From Porticoccaceae bacterium (GTDB taxonomy: Bacteria; Pseudomonadota; Gammaproteobacteria; Pseudomonadales; Porticoccaceae): DNA of 49,360 nucleotides. The stretch covers positions 2,193-51,552 of the forward strand of contig JARGOV010000017.1 in assembly GCA_029212965.1 (NCBI GenBank), written 5' to 3'. The notes beneath the pieces were generated by a model, which saw only the letters and a list, made by a program, of their open reading frames with translations, searched no databases and had not been told where the DNA came from. Made by a program: the position numbers and the translations under genes. Shown one piece after another: positions 8,841-17,856 of the stretch. Each line of letters begins with the position of its first letter. Within the stretch, counting starts at the first letter, position 1.

Positions 8841-9620
8841 TTACGCGTTGCGAATCCACAAGCCACCATCAACCGGCATAATGACGCCGGTCATAAAGGA
8901 AGCGGAAGGCAGGGCAAAATTAAAGGTGGCATGAGCCACCTCCTCCGGGTCGCCATAACGGCGCACAGCGACGCGACGCTTGGCAAAGGTGACCTTGTGC
9001 TCGTCGCTAATAAAATCGGTCAATGGCGTTTTAATCGGCCCGGGGCAAACACAGTTAGCGGTAATGCCTTCGCGGCCAAGGTCAACGGCTAGCGACTTAG
9101 TAAAGCCCACAACGGCATGCTTCGCGGCAGTATAAGGCCCAGCATTCTCAGTGGCACCAAGGCCTTCAGTGGAGGCAATATTGATAATGCGCCCGTGTTC
9201 GGCTTTGCGCAGCATGGGCAGTGAGGCCCGTACTATGCGTTGCACTGAGTTAATAAGAACATCCATACCAAACTGCCAACGCTCTTCGTACTTTTCGCTG
9301 TCGAGTTTGACAAACACGCCCAAGCCCGCGTTGTTGACGAGAATATCCAGCCCGCCAAATTCAGCGCCAATGGCGTTTGTCACTTCGATAATACGCTCGG
9401 CATCGCAGACATCCAAAGCCCAAGCTTTAGCAATACCACCGGCGTCGTTGATCTCTTTCGCTACCGCTTCGGCTTTCTCCTGATCGCGATCAGTGACTGC
9501 GACCTTGGCGCCTTCATCGGCGAAAAGTATCGCCGTTGCACGGCCCATACCGCTGGCTGCACCCGTTACATGAACCACGCTACCTTTAACTGAACGACTT
9601 AATTTACTGAGTCTTGCCAC
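8841..9620 (-). CDS. Short-chain dehydrogenase/reductase
   Basis: Classical SDR of 259 residues: cofactor motif TGAASGMG (19-26), NNAG (96-99), and the catalytic Ser150, Tyr163 and Lys167 (YTAAK). An Asp after the second strand (VTDRD) points to NAD preference. The start is a GTG at 9620 with AAGG 9 bases upstream. It lies between the LLM oxidoreductase and MBL genes and probably oxidises a hydroxyl or reduces a keto group of the same substrate. It is unlike the tandem SDR pair at 19.6-21.3 kb. Confidence 0.9.
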   Translation of the reverse strand: MARLSKLSRSVKGSVVHVTGAASGMGRATAILFADEGAKVAVTDRDQEKAEAVAKEINDAGGIAKAWALDVCDAERIIEVTNAIGAEFGGLDILVNNAGLGVFVKLDSEKYEERWQFGMDVLINSVQRIVRASLPMLRKAEHGRIINIASTEGLGATENAGPYTAAKHAVVGFTKSLAVDLGREGITANCVCPGPIKTPLTDFISDEHKVTFAKRRVAVRRYGDPEEVAHATFNFALPSASFMTGVIMPVDGGLWIRNA

Positions 9621-9779
9621 AATGTTTTACCTTTTAAGTGAGTGTCACAGCCCAACAGCTTATCTGCTGGGTCTGGCTGACAAAGAGAATAATGAAACCT
9701 CAACCTCGGCCCAGTAACACTGGTACGGGATTGAGGCTGTGAAATACTATAGTTGCTGAATCTAGTTGATGAGCCTGGT

Positions 9780-10880
9780 TTAAGCGACCTTATCGGCGGC
9801 CTGACCGACCTCTGCCGCCTGCAGTACCGGCAGACATTTCTCGGCAAACAGCTTCATTTGATTATGCACAATATCGTAAGGCAAGCCAGCAAAGGAAAAG
9901 GAAACATTGAAGGTCACCGGCCCGGCTAGAGACTGAATATTGTTCATTTGGTCGATACACTCCTGCGGCGTACCAAAGATTTGATTATCGACATAGAGAT
10001 TACCCATCGACTCAGAGCTGCGATCGCGCATCAAACCAGCCGATTTTGCGTAGAACTCATAACCCTTCACATCAGTAAAATGGGTGCCATCCATCTCATA
10101 GTGGGCCAGGGCCGAAATCCAGTAGTCCGTCATGTACTTTTCGGCCAGCTCACGGGCCCGTTCGCCATCTTCATCGACCATCACAAAGACATTGGCCACC
10201 ACCGGTGGCGCCTCATGGCCCTGATGCTTGAGGAAAGCCTCCCGATAGACGCGACAGTCTTCGGCTCGCGATTTCCACGGAGATATGGCAAAGACCATCA
10301 TACCCAAACCCAGACGAGCGATAATTTCAGCGGTTTCCGGCGACTGACAAGTCACATAGGTACGATCTAAATACGGCGGCAGTGGGGCCGGGCGAATGTC
10401 GCGAGCCACCTGCTTAAAGTACTCGCCGTCGTGATCCTTCGCTTTGCCTGTTTCGAGCATATCGAGAACCATTTGCGACGATTCTTCAAAGATGCCTCTC
10501 GAGTCGTTCATATCAACGCCAAAGCCATCATACTCAACCCGGCCAATGCCTCGACCTATGCCCAGCAATAAACGGCGATCACAGAGGTTGTCGAGCATGG
10601 CAATATCGGTGGCTACGCGCAAAGGATCTTTGTGCCAAGGAATAATAATCGCACCCGTACCCAGCTTGACCTTCTCCGTTTTACCGGCGAGATAAGACAG
10701 CATTTCAATGGGATTGGGGCACAGGGTATAGTCGGTAAAATGGTGCTCAACCGCCCAAATAGAATCAAAACCCAGGGGTTCTGCCATCTCACAAACAGCT
10801 AGCTCTTTTTTGTACATATCATAATCGGCCATAGGCAGATTAGGGTGGTTTTGAAATAGCATTAACACGCCAATATCCAT
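9780..10880 (-). CDS. LLM-class flavin-dependent oxidoreductase (luciferase-like monooxygenase)
   Basis: A 366-residue TIM-barrel protein of the bacterial luciferase-like family, which uses reduced FMN or F420. It begins with the beta-1 segment DIGVLMLFQNHPN, has AVEHHFTDYT around residues 43-52, the GTGAIIIPWHKDPLRVA strand and RLLLGIGRGIGRVEYDGFG, all typical of the alkanal monooxygenase-like group. It is the first gene of the minus-strand block, with AAGGA 9 bases before the ATG and a terminator upstream (11087-11123) separating it from the ABC genes. A Baeyer-Villiger or hydroxylation role is possible; a separate flavin reductase is not in the window. Confidence 0.87.
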   Translation of the reverse strand: MDIGVLMLFQNHPNLPMADYDMYKKELAVCEMAEPLGFDSIWAVEHHFTDYTLCPNPIEMLSYLAGKTEKVKLGTGAIIIPWHKDPLRVATDIAMLDNLCDRRLLLGIGRGIGRVEYDGFGVDMNDSRGIFEESSQMVLDMLETGKAKDHDGEYFKQVARDIRPAPLPPYLDRTYVTCQSPETAEIIARLGLGMMVFAISPWKSRAEDCRVYREAFLKHQGHEAPPVVANVFVMVDEDGERARELAEKYMTDYWISALAHYEMDGTHFTDVKGYEFYAKSAGLMRDRSSESMGNLYVDNQIFGTPQECIDQMNNIQSLAGPVTFNVSFSFAGLPYDIVHNQMKLFAEKCLPVLQAAEVGQAADKVA

Positions 10881-11086
10881 AATATAAAATCCTTATTTTT
10901 AGTGTTATAAGTTGTAAAATTTAGAATTTAATTGGCCGCTATCTTTACATAAGCAATGTCTGCTAAACAAATCTAAATAGGCTCTATGGCACACCCTCAG
11001 GCGGGTGTTCTGTATTGGCAAAACGAGTGCGGGTCTGATGCAGAAACCCCAGACTTGGCGTGTTGTCCCTGGATTTATAGGCGTAC

Positions 11087-11123
11087 AAACGAAAGGGGGC
11101 TGAATAACAGCCCCCTTTCGTTT
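11087..11123 (-). terminator. Strong intrinsic terminator after the nitrate ABC operon
   Basis: A 16-bp perfect stem (11087-11102 with 11108-11123) encloses the loop AATAA; the arms contain CGAAAGGGGGC and GCCCCCTTTCG. On the minus strand it follows the stop of the double-ATPase gene by 35 bases. The outer arm ends in TTT rather than a long U-tract. It separates the ABC operon from the LLM operon. Confidence 0.8.
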
Positions 11124-11157
11124 AGTAATAGTCGAAAAATTTAAAGTGAGAAGGTAC

Positions 11158-12819
11158 TCAATGCTGATCGCACTCGGCAAGGAAAGTGATCAAACTTTCT
11201 CGGTAATCATAGTAGTCAGGGTGTTCGAGTAAGGCTTTACGCGTGCGTGGACGAGGAAGATCGATATCGATCACTTTACCCACTGTCGCTTCCGGGCCAT
11301 TGGTCATCATCACAACGCGATCGGCCAGCAGTATCGCTTCATCGACGTCATGGGTGACCATCACTGCGGTCAACTTTGTACGATCCCACACCTCCATTAA
11401 CACTTCCTGTAGCTCCCAGCGCGTCAGAGAGTCGAGCATACCGAAGGGCTCATCCAGCAATAATAATTTAGGCGACAACGCAAAGGCACGGGCAATGCCA
11501 ACACGCTGACGCATACCATTAGACATATCGTCCGCCTTTTTATGTAGAGAATCGCCTAAACCAACACGGGTTAGATAATATTCCACAATGTCATTGCGCT
11601 CACTTTGCTGAGCATGTGGGTAGACACTTTCAACACCAAGAGAAACATTTTCTGTCGCCGTCAGCCAGGGAAATAGACTCGGCGCCTGGAAGACAACGGC
11701 ACGATCGGGGCCGGCAGAAACAACTTCCTTACCATCGAGAATAATACCGCCCTTGCTGATTTCGTTAAGGCCCGCTGTCATCGAAAGTACTGTCGACTTG
11801 CCACAACCCGAATGACCAATCAGCGAAATAAATTCGCCTTTTTTCATCTTCAAATTAAAATCTTTAACAACAGCCACGGGGCCTTTTGGCGTTGGGTAGA
11901 CTTTATCGAGTTGGGTATATTCAAGATAGCGTTCCTTACCCAGGTTTTCTGTGGATGGTTTGAGAGCCGTTTTGTCCGCACGCCAATCCGTGGTGGTATT
12001 GGGTCGTACAGGTGGCAAGGCAATGCTACTTTCATTGCTGCTCCCCTCGATACCAATAGCCATCAGGTATTGTGTAATTTCGGCGCGAAGCGCCTTAAAA
12101 GCCGGATCGTGATTCATCGCGCTACGATCACGAGGGCGCGGTAAATCAATTTTAAATTCTGGCCCAAAGGTCGCCTTGGGGCCGGGTTTTAAGGGGATAA
12201 CCCGGTCGGCCATGATCAAGCCTTCATCGACATCATTAGTGATAAGGATGACGGTTTTCTTTTCCTGCTCCCAAATTTGCAAAATCTCATCCTGCAAGTT
12301 GGCCCGCGTTAGAGCATCGAGAGCACTGAGTGGCTCGTCCAGAAGTAAAATATCCGGGCTGGCAGCAAGGGCACGGGCCACATTGACCCGCTGTCGCATA
12401 CCACCAGACAATTCGGCTGGGCGTTTATATAAAGCTGGAGTTAGGCCCACCATATCGACATATTTTAAGACCCGTGCTTCCCTTTCTTTTTTTGGCTTAT
12501 CAGAAAATATTTGATCGACCGAAAGAGCGACATTACCTTGCACAGTGAGCCAGGGCATTAGGGAGTAATTTTGAAAAACTACTCCCCTGTCTGAATCGGG
12601 CCCGGTGATTGCCTTTCCCTCTTTTGTAATTGTGCCTTCGTCAGGCTGTATTAAACCGGCAATGGCTGAAATCAGGGTGGTTTTACCGCTGCCAGAAAAA
12701 CCCACAATGGCAACAAATTCGCCTTCAGTAATTTCCAGATTAATATCTTTCAGCACAGCTGTTTTGTCAGAACCTTCACCGTAGGACTTGCTGACTTTAT
12801 CAAGCGCTAGAAGCGTCAT
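11158..12819 (-). CDS. Nitrate/nitrite ABC transporter, two fused ATPase domains
   Basis: A 553-residue protein with two complete ABC ATPase domains (about 1-260 and 297-553). Domain 1: Walker [10 protein letters not shown] (40-48), signature LSGGMRQ (from 137), Walker B ILLLDEP. Domain 2: Walker [10 protein letters not shown], signature MSNGMRQ (from 432), Walker B LLLLDEP. Each domain ends with the DLPRPR run of the nitrate/taurine subfamily. Domain 1 has Asn195 where the switch histidine is expected (ITNDVDEG), while domain 2 keeps His490, and domain 2 carries SNG instead of SGG. This predicts one normal and one altered ATP site. It energises uptake with the permease 30 bp upstream. Nitrate or nitrite as substrate is inferred from the NasS/NasT context. 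Confidence 0.88.
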   Translation of the reverse strand: MTLLALDKVSKSYGEGSDKTAVLKDINLEITEGEFVAIVGFSGSGKTTLISAIAGLIQPDEGTITKEGKAITGPDSDRGVVFQNYSLMPWLTVQGNVALSVDQIFSDKPKKEREARVLKYVDMVGLTPALYKRPAELSGGMRQRVNVARALAASPDILLLDEPLSALDALTRANLQDEILQIWEQEKKTVILITNDVDEGLIMADRVIPLKPGPKATFGPEFKIDLPRPRDRSAMNHDPAFKALRAEITQYLMAIGIEGSSNESSIALPPVRPNTTTDWRADKTALKPSTENLGKERYLEYTQLDKVYPTPKGPVAVVKDFNLKMKKGEFISLIGHSGCGKSTVLSMTAGLNEISKGGIILDGKEVVSAGPDRAVVFQAPSLFPWLTATENVSLGVESVYPHAQQSERNDIVEYYLTRVGLGDSLHKKADDMSNGMRQRVGIARAFALSPKLLLLDEPFGMLDSLTRWELQEVLMEVWDRTKLTAVMVTHDVDEAILLADRVVMMTNGPEATVGKVIDIDLPRPRTRKALLEHPDYYDYRESLITFLAECDQH

Positions 12820-12849
12820 TTCTTTAGTTTCCTTTCTGTAAAACAGCTG

Positions 12850-14010
12850 TTAAATATTGGTTTCGCCGAATGAGAATATTTTTTGTAAGGTCATCATTAC
12901 TCGGTCGAGTGCAAAACCAATCAATCCAATAGTGAACACGGCAACCATAATGCGACCCAGCGAATGAGAACTACCGTTTTGAAATTCATCCCAAACAAAC
13001 TTTCCCAAACCGGGATTTTGCGCCAGCATTTCAGCCGCGATTAATACCATCCACCCAACACCGAGAGAAAGGCGTAAACCGGTAAAAATTAAAGGCAGCG
13101 ATGAAGGCAAAATAATTTTAGTAATTTGTGTCATTTTGCTCAGTCGAAGTACTTTACCGACATTTACCAAATCTTTGTCGATTGATGAAACACCTACCGA
13201 TGTATTAATCAATGTTGGCCACAGGGAGCAAAGTGTGACGGTAATAGCTGACGTGAGAAACGACTTGTCGAACCAGGAATCATCATTGGTGACATAAACC
13301 GCGCTGACGATCATAGTCACAATTGGCAACCAGGCCAGTGGCGAGACCGGTTTAAAGATTTGAATAACCGGATTGATTGCCGTATTAACCAAGCTGCTCA
13401 TTCCGCAAAGAATGCCAATAGGTACGGCGACCAATGTGGCTATAACAAAGCCAGTAAACACTGTGTAAAGACTGGTGACTATTTGATCGAGGTAAGTCGC
13501 CTTACCAGTATAGGGCCGGATTTTTACGACAGCATCTGGATTTTTCGCTAATTTTTTTGCATTTCGTGCTTTCTGGCGCTCATAAAAAGCAACGGCTTTT
13601 TCTCTTTCAACGTCATGCTCCTCTAACAAACCCTGGGCTTCCTTATAAACGGCAACCGGTCCTGGTATCACACCAAGACTGGTTTGTATTTGGGCAGCTC
13701 CCCAACTCCAGAACATTAAAAACGCTATAAAAAATAGCACTGGCGCACCAATGACAATTAATAATTCACGAAATTGTGCTTTTGGGCTTTCTCCGCCACA
13801 AAGTTTAACGAGGGGCACAAACCAGGTGAAACCAATTAAATCCAGAACTTTATTAATCCGCACATACAGCGGTGTCGTATCTCCCGATGCTTTATTCTCT
13901 GAAGGGGGTTCTTCACTGGCTATTGCTTGATTGACAAGGGGTGGCTCTGGTGGTGTTTTTTCTGCAGTTTTTTTCATGGCGTCCGGTGTCGTAGCTGTTA
14001 ATTCGGTCAT
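12850..14010 (-). CDS. Nitrate/nitrite ABC transporter permease (NrtB-like)
   Basis: Inner-membrane permease of 386 residues. A Pro/Glu-rich soluble N-terminus (1-75) is followed by a first membrane segment at about 82-104, a charged linker rich in Lys and Glu (125-170), and then the binding-protein-dependent permease domain with several membrane helices (from about 178). The EAA-like cytoplasmic loop that contacts the ATPase is near 278-308 (VNVGKVLRLSK, LPSSLPLIFTGLR). The long N-terminal extension and linker are typical of proteobacterial NrtB-like permeases. It lies between the binding-protein gene and the double-ATPase gene on one transcript. Confidence 0.87.
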   Translation of the reverse strand: MTELTATTPDAMKKTAEKTPPEPPLVNQAIASEEPPSENKASGDTTPLYVRINKVLDLIGFTWFVPLVKLCGGESPKAQFRELLIVIGAPVLFFIAFLMFWSWGAAQIQTSLGVIPGPVAVYKEAQGLLEEHDVEREKAVAFYERQKARNAKKLAKNPDAVVKIRPYTGKATYLDQIVTSLYTVFTGFVIATLVAVPIGILCGMSSLVNTAINPVIQIFKPVSPLAWLPIVTMIVSAVYVTNDDSWFDKSFLTSAITVTLCSLWPTLINTSVGVSSIDKDLVNVGKVLRLSKMTQITKIILPSSLPLIFTGLRLSLGVGWMVLIAAEMLAQNPGLGKFVWDEFQNGSSHSLGRIMVAVFTIGLIGFALDRVMMTLQKIFSFGETNI

Positions 14011-14100
14011 GGGAGTAGGCCTATTGATGGGGCTGACACGCCTGTGGCGCGACAGCCTTGTTAACTAACCTATGGCAATAGAATAAAAATTCTTTGCACG

Positions 14101-15531
14101 CTATTTCGCCTTATCCTTACCTTTTAAACCAATGGGCAAACTCTCTATGTAGGCATTGGGTTTTGTGCCGTCATAGGCGATACCGTCGATAAAGTCTTTT
14201 TGCGGAGGTCGAAAACCACTCTCACTATCGAGGTCGGGAAAGTCGGATGCTTTCAAGGTGCCCCCTTCAATCAAATCCCTAGCGGCAATGGCGTAGAGGT
14301 CGGGGCGATAGACAGACTTAGCCACATCGATATACCAGCTATCGGCTTTAAACTCATCGATTTGACCCCAACGGCGCATTTGTGTGAGATACCAGATCGC
14401 ATCACTGTAATAGGGGTAGGTCGCGTTGTAGCGAAAGAAAACATTAAAGTCAGGCACCTGACGCTTATCGCCTTTTTCGTATTCAAACGTGCCTGTCATG
14501 CTGTTGGCAATAACGTCGTAATCAGCACCCACATAGTTTGACTGTGAAAGTATTTTGACTGCCTCGGGCCGATTGGCATTGTCGTTGGCATCTAACCAAG
14601 CTGCCGCGCGAATTAATGCCTTGACCATACGTGCTGTGGTATTGGGGTATTTCTCAGAAAAGGCTTTGGTAATACCGAACACTTTCTCTGGGTTATCTTT
14701 CCAAATTTCATAATCGGTAATGACCGGCACGCCAATACCTTTAAACACGGCCTGTTGATTCCAAGGTTCGCCCACACAGTAACCAAAGATAGTGCCAGCT
14801 TCCATTGTGGCGGGCATTTGTGGTGGCGGTGTCACTGAAAGAAGTACCTCAGCATTGAGCTGACCACTGATATCTCCCGTCGATGGTGCGTAATAACCGG
14901 GGTGGATACCCCCAGCAGCGAGCCAGTACCGCAACTCATAGTTATGGGTCGAGACCGGAAAAACCATCCCCATATTGAAGGGTTTACCCTGCTCGCGGTA
15001 GCTATCAACAACCGGCTTCAGTGAGCTGGCTTTAATCGGATGGACGGGTTTACCATCAGGTTGAAGGGGAACATGGGGTTTCATTTGCGCCCAAATATCG
15101 TTGGATACGGTAATGGCGTTACCGTTTAGATCCATACTAAAGGGGGTGATAATGTGGGCCTTAGTACCGAAACCAATCGTCGCGGCGAGTGGTTGCCCTG
15201 CCAGCATATGAGCACCATCTAACTGCCCATCAATAACACCGTCGAGTAGGACTTTCCAGTTAGCCTGGGCCTCAAGGGTGACGTACAAGCCTTCGTCTTC
15301 GAAATAGCCCTTCTCATAGGCAACGGCCAAAGGCGCCATATCTGTTAATTTAATAAAACCAAATTTTAATTCTTCTTTTTCAGGCTCCCCTATTTCTGCC
15401 CAGCTCCCTAGTGATAGTAAAGATCCAGCCAGGGCGACCGTGATCGTTTTAAATGTCACCAGCGGGACAGATGTTTTTTTTCGACGTCGAATAATTGCCG
15501 ATAATGTTGATAGCACAGGGTGGTTCGCCAT
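14101..15531 (-). CDS. Nitrate ABC transporter substrate-binding protein (NrtA/CmpA family)
   Basis: A 476-residue exported binding protein. The N-terminus has a positively charged RRRKK segment, then a hydrophobic stretch ([14 protein letters not shown]), so a cleaved signal peptide is likely. Family marks are [42 protein letters not shown] and [10 protein letters not shown]. It captures nitrate, nitrite or bicarbonate in this family; nitrate is favoured by the neighbouring regulator genes. AAGGAG lies 9 bases before the ATG. Its leader carries a sigma-54 type promoter and an antitermination-type attenuator. It resembles the NasS-like protein encoded upstream, which lacks a signal peptide. 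Confidence 0.88.
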   Translation of the reverse strand: MANHPVLSTLSAIIRRRKKTSVPLVTFKTITVALAGSLLSLGSWAEIGEPEKEELKFGFIKLTDMAPLAVAYEKGYFEDEGLYVTLEAQANWKVLLDGVIDGQLDGAHMLAGQPLAATIGFGTKAHIITPFSMDLNGNAITVSNDIWAQMKPHVPLQPDGKPVHPIKASSLKPVVDSYREQGKPFNMGMVFPVSTHNYELRYWLAAGGIHPGYYAPSTGDISGQLNAEVLLSVTPPPQMPATMEAGTIFGYCVGEPWNQQAVFKGIGVPVITDYEIWKDNPEKVFGITKAFSEKYPNTTARMVKALIRAAAWLDANDNANRPEAVKILSQSNYVGADYDVIANSMTGTFEYEKGDKRQVPDFNVFFRYNATYPYYSDAIWYLTQMRRWGQIDEFKADSWYIDVAKSVYRPDLYAIAARDLIEGGTLKASDFPDLDSESGFRPPQKDFIDGIAYDGTKPNAYIESLPIGLKGKDKAK

Positions 15532-15580
15532 AATTAACTACTCCTTCAATAACCTTTGTACGTATTAGTACTGCAGGGTA

Positions 15581-15636
15581 AAAAAATAAAAAAGCCAGTT
15601 ATTCACTGACACTCGGGGTCTGTGAATAACTGGCTT
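15581..15636 (-). terminator. Leader terminator (attenuator) before the nrtA-like gene
   Basis: A perfect 15-bp stem (15592-15606 with 15622-15636), then a T-T mismatch and 3 more pairs closing a 7-base loop. On the minus strand it is followed at once by a U-rich run (15593 down to 15581). It lies between the sigma-54 promoter and the start codon, about 60 bases upstream of the ATG, so it should stop transcription unless antitermination occurs. Confidence 0.85.
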
Positions 15637-15643
15637 CGTTGCC
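15632..15643 (-). promoter_or_regulatory. Hexaloop hairpin, candidate NasT (ANTAR) target in the nrtA leader
   Basis: The leader RNA can form GGC-AACGAA-GCC, a six-base loop with A at position 1 and G at position 4, the loop identity recognised by ANTAR antiterminators. Its 3' arm (15632-15636) is also part of the 5' arm of the terminator, so the two structures exclude each other. The stem is only 3 bp, and a second upstream hexaloop was not found. Confidence 0.5.
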
Positions 15644-15674
15644 TTAAAATATTGTTTATGCGCAATTACATTAA

Positions 15675-15690
15675 TACAAATTACATGCCA
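15675..15690 (-). promoter_or_regulatory. Sigma-54 type -24/-12 promoter of the nrtA-like operon
   Basis: On the minus strand the sequence is TGGCATGTAATTTGTA, against the consensus TGGCACG, four bases, TTGCA: 9 of 11 informative positions... the two differences are C to T in the -24 block and GC to GT at -12. Spacing is exact. The start of transcription would fall near 15664. The same variant occurs before the porin gene. Confidence 0.65.
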
Positions 15691-15868
15691 AGCTTTTAAT
15701 TAGCAGCCATTACCTTATAAATAGAAGATGAATACTGACTTTCATTAAAAAAATAATTAACCAAAATGGAATGATGATTTTATTTGGTGCGAAAGATTGA
15801 TAATTTTTATCATTAACTGTCGAGACTGCACTAATTTTGAGCACCTGTTGAAGCGATGTGCTCATCGG

Positions 15869-17080
15869 TTAAGGCTGGCAGGGAGAAAACGTCCCACCGT
15901 TAAGAAACAAGTCTGGCCCTAACTCTAAAGAGTCTTCAAACAGATACGAAGTGGTATGAACACCTTCTTTTTTATAGTCAGTAGAGGGGTATTTATAGCC
16001 GAGTAATAATGCCGCTTCGCGATAAAGGTCAGCTCTATAAACCTTTTCAGTAAGCTGACAGATTTCACTATCACTCATGGTTTCTCCCTGTAACTCGAGA
16101 GTTTTTCTGAGCAAATATTCCGCTCGAGAACGCCAAGGAAACCCTGCCTGGTAGCGGTGAAAAACAATAAAGTCCCTATTATTACGTGTCCCGCTATGTT
16201 TACTGTATTGAAAGTCTCCAAGCAAAGCCGGCTTTAGCACGTGCTCAGGCAAATCTAAATACTGTTGCCGGGCGAGCACGGGGACACTCGCCTGTCGATT
16301 TTCCTGGTGAGATAGCCAGGTTGCAGCCTCCATTACGGCCAGGCGCAAACGCAAATGTGTAGAGGGGTAATTGTTATGCCAGTGCTCGGCGACAACGAGT
16401 GCTTTTTCAGGTGCGTTATTCCATAGCTGATAACCAGAAACGACAGATGAACCGACCCCGGCCTGTATCGCAGCGGTATTCCAGGGTTCGCCCACGCAAA
16501 AGCCATCGATAATGCCCCGCGCAAGATTATCAACCATTTGCTCTGGCGGCAGAACGATAATCTTTACATCACGGTCAGGACATATGCCACCCAACCTTAG
16601 CCAGTGGCGCAATTGAAATGTGTGCATAGAGTAGGGGTAAACCGTCGCCAATGTTAACTGTCGAGGTAAAGTCGAAATAATTTTACCTAATCGTCGTGCT
16701 GCAATTACGGGGTCAGGACAACTGTCACCTGTTTTATTTGTATCAATATCAAGCTGTTTGCTTAAACCAGAGGACAGGGTTATCGCATTACCATTTAAGC
16801 TCAGCATCAAGCCAGTAATAAAGGGGCCTGAGGTGTTTTTAAGACCGGGCGATGTGACCAGGGGCATTGGCGCCAACATTTGCGAGGCATCTAGCGTGCC
16901 GACAGCGACCTTGTCTCGAACATTAGCCCAGGACACCTCTCTGCTAAGCGTGACCTCTAACCCGTAGCGTTCAAAAAACTTTTGTTCATGGGCAATGATA
17001 AGCGGTGCGCTGTCACTTAGACGCATATAGCCAATATTGAGGTGCGTTTTTTCTGCTGGGCTGAGACTATTTAGGTTCAT
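15869..17080 (-). CDS. nasS: Nitrate sensor NasS, cytoplasmic NrtA-like protein
   Basis: A 403-residue member of the NrtA/CmpA family without a signal peptide, as expected for NasS, which binds nitrate or nitrite in the cytoplasm and releases NasT. Family marks: LNIGYMRLSDSAPLIIAHEQ, DASQMLAPMPL, SLNGNAITLSS and DGFCVGEPWN. The frame is open to 17140, but the ATG at 17080 has GAAGG 9 bases upstream and starts at the conserved part, so it is chosen. It overlaps the nasT stop by 14 bp, which suggests translational coupling and equal dosage of the two partners. Confidence 0.86.
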   Translation of the reverse strand: MNLNSLSPAEKTHLNIGYMRLSDSAPLIIAHEQKFFERYGLEVTLSREVSWANVRDKVAVGTLDASQMLAPMPLVTSPGLKNTSGPFITGLMLSLNGNAITLSSGLSKQLDIDTNKTGDSCPDPVIAARRLGKIISTLPRQLTLATVYPYSMHTFQLRHWLRLGGICPDRDVKIIVLPPEQMVDNLARGIIDGFCVGEPWNTAAIQAGVGSSVVSGYQLWNNAPEKALVVAEHWHNNYPSTHLRLRLAVMEAATWLSHQENRQASVPVLARQQYLDLPEHVLKPALLGDFQYSKHSGTRNNRDFIVFHRYQAGFPWRSRAEYLLRKTLELQGETMSDSEICQLTEKVYRADLYREAALLLGYKYPSTDYKKEGVHTTSYLFEDSLELGPDLFLNGGTFSPCQP

Positions 17081-17690
17081 CCACGGGTGCCTTCTTTGAA
17101 TCTTGATCCAGAATTGCGATAACGTTTTTAGCAACATCAACCAGGGTTTGATTATTATTCATGGCGAGGTTACGCATATTTTTATGGGCCTCGGGTTCAG
17201 CTATTTTTTGATGCTTCATCAATAAGCGCTTGGCTTTATCGAGCGTATTTTTATCATCCAATGCTTGTTGGGTACTACTAAGCTGTTGTCGTAACGCCTG
17301 AAACATTTCAAATTGAGCTAGAGCAACGTCGATAACAGGTTTAACCTTGTCAGGGTTAATATCCTCCATCAAATAAGCACTGACACCGACATTTATCGCC
17401 TGGCGGATAAACGCTGGGTCCTCCTCATTCGAGAACATCACCACCGGTGTCGGATTGTGCTGGTTTATCAGTGACAGGCTTTCGAGAATATCTCGATCAG
17501 GAGACTCAATGTCTATCATTACCACATGTGGTTTGAGCTCCTGGATTTGAAATAACAGGCCCGATGCACTGGTCAACATTGCAACAATATGGAAGCCGCA
17601 GACATTGAGTGCCTGCTCGACCATAGCAGCACGCTGGGGGTGGTCGTCGACCAACATTACGCGAACTTCTTTGTGACTAGAGTGATCCAA
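17067..17690 (-). CDS. nasT: Nitrate-responsive antiterminator NasT (receiver plus ANTAR domain)
   Basis: A 207-residue protein with a receiver-like N-terminal domain (VMLVDDHPQR with Asp15/Asp16; Asp60 at the phosphorylation position in MIDIES; late FSNEED region) and a C-terminal ANTAR RNA-binding domain (about 130-195, with LDKAKRLLMKHQKIAEPEAH). NasT binds leader RNA and prevents termination; NasS holds it inactive without nitrate. The start is a TTG at 17690; the next Met (residue 12) would remove the first beta strand, so TTG is preferred. The porin gene lies upstream on the same strand with a terminator between. Confidence 0.9.
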   Translation of the reverse strand: MDHSSHKEVRVMLVDDHPQRAAMVEQALNVCGFHIVAMLTSASGLLFQIQELKPHVVMIDIESPDRDILESLSLINQHNPTPVVMFSNEEDPAFIRQAINVGVSAYLMEDINPDKVKPVIDVALAQFEMFQALRQQLSSTQQALDDKNTLDKAKRLLMKHQKIAEPEAHKNMRNLAMNNNQTLVDVAKNVIAILDQDSKKAPVDEPK

Positions 17691-17752
17691 TACAACCTAT
17701 CCTATAGCCTTAGGCCTGATATTTTTTTACCGCGTACACCTGCAGTCACTAC

Positions 17753-17834
17753 AAAAAAGTGTTGCCATTCGAGCGGGGCTTCATACCAAGTTGGCAATCC
17801 TTATTCGCCTGGTATGACTGAGAAGCACGCCCCT
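17753..17834 (-). terminator. Structured terminator between the porin gene and nasT
   Basis: On the minus strand, about 22 bases past the porin stop, CATACC/GGTATG arms (17782-17787 and 17811-17816) and a second, mutually exclusive hairpin TTGCCA/TGGCAA (17792-17797 with 17762-17767) are possible. The second is followed two bases later by six U (17758-17753). It most simply ends the porin transcript. No A1/G4 hexaloop is seen here. Confidence 0.55.
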
Positions 17835-17856
17835 TGTTCACTAAACCGTATACACG

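Larger units (their letters stand above)
15532..15868 (-). promoter_or_regulatory. Control region between nasS and the nrtA-like gene
   Basis: This 337-base gap holds, in minus-strand order: a hairpin just after the nasS stop (arms 15838-15844 and 15858-15864, no U-tract), a dyad TGATAA/TTATCA around TTT at 15798-15812, a sigma-54 type promoter (15675-15690), an A1/G4 hexaloop hairpin (15632-15643), a terminator (15592-15636) with U-tract, and the AAGGAG ribosome site. The dyad could be an enhancer site but does not match the NtrC consensus. Confidence 0.65.

Noticed and set aside
9599-9847. Minus-strand frame between the SDR and LLM genes
   Set aside because: It overlaps the ends of both genes in another frame, and its Arg/Pro/Ser-rich product looks like a shadow.
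10905-11180. Open frame of 91 codons on the minus strand
   Set aside because: It runs through the strong terminator at 11087-11123, overlaps the ABC gene's 3' end, and its product shows no domain or codon pattern like its neighbours.
15798-15812. TGATAA/TTATCA dyad as an NtrC enhancer site
   Set aside because: It lies at a suitable distance upstream of the sigma-54 promoter but lacks the GCAC/GTGC half-sites of NtrC, so it is noted only as a dyad.
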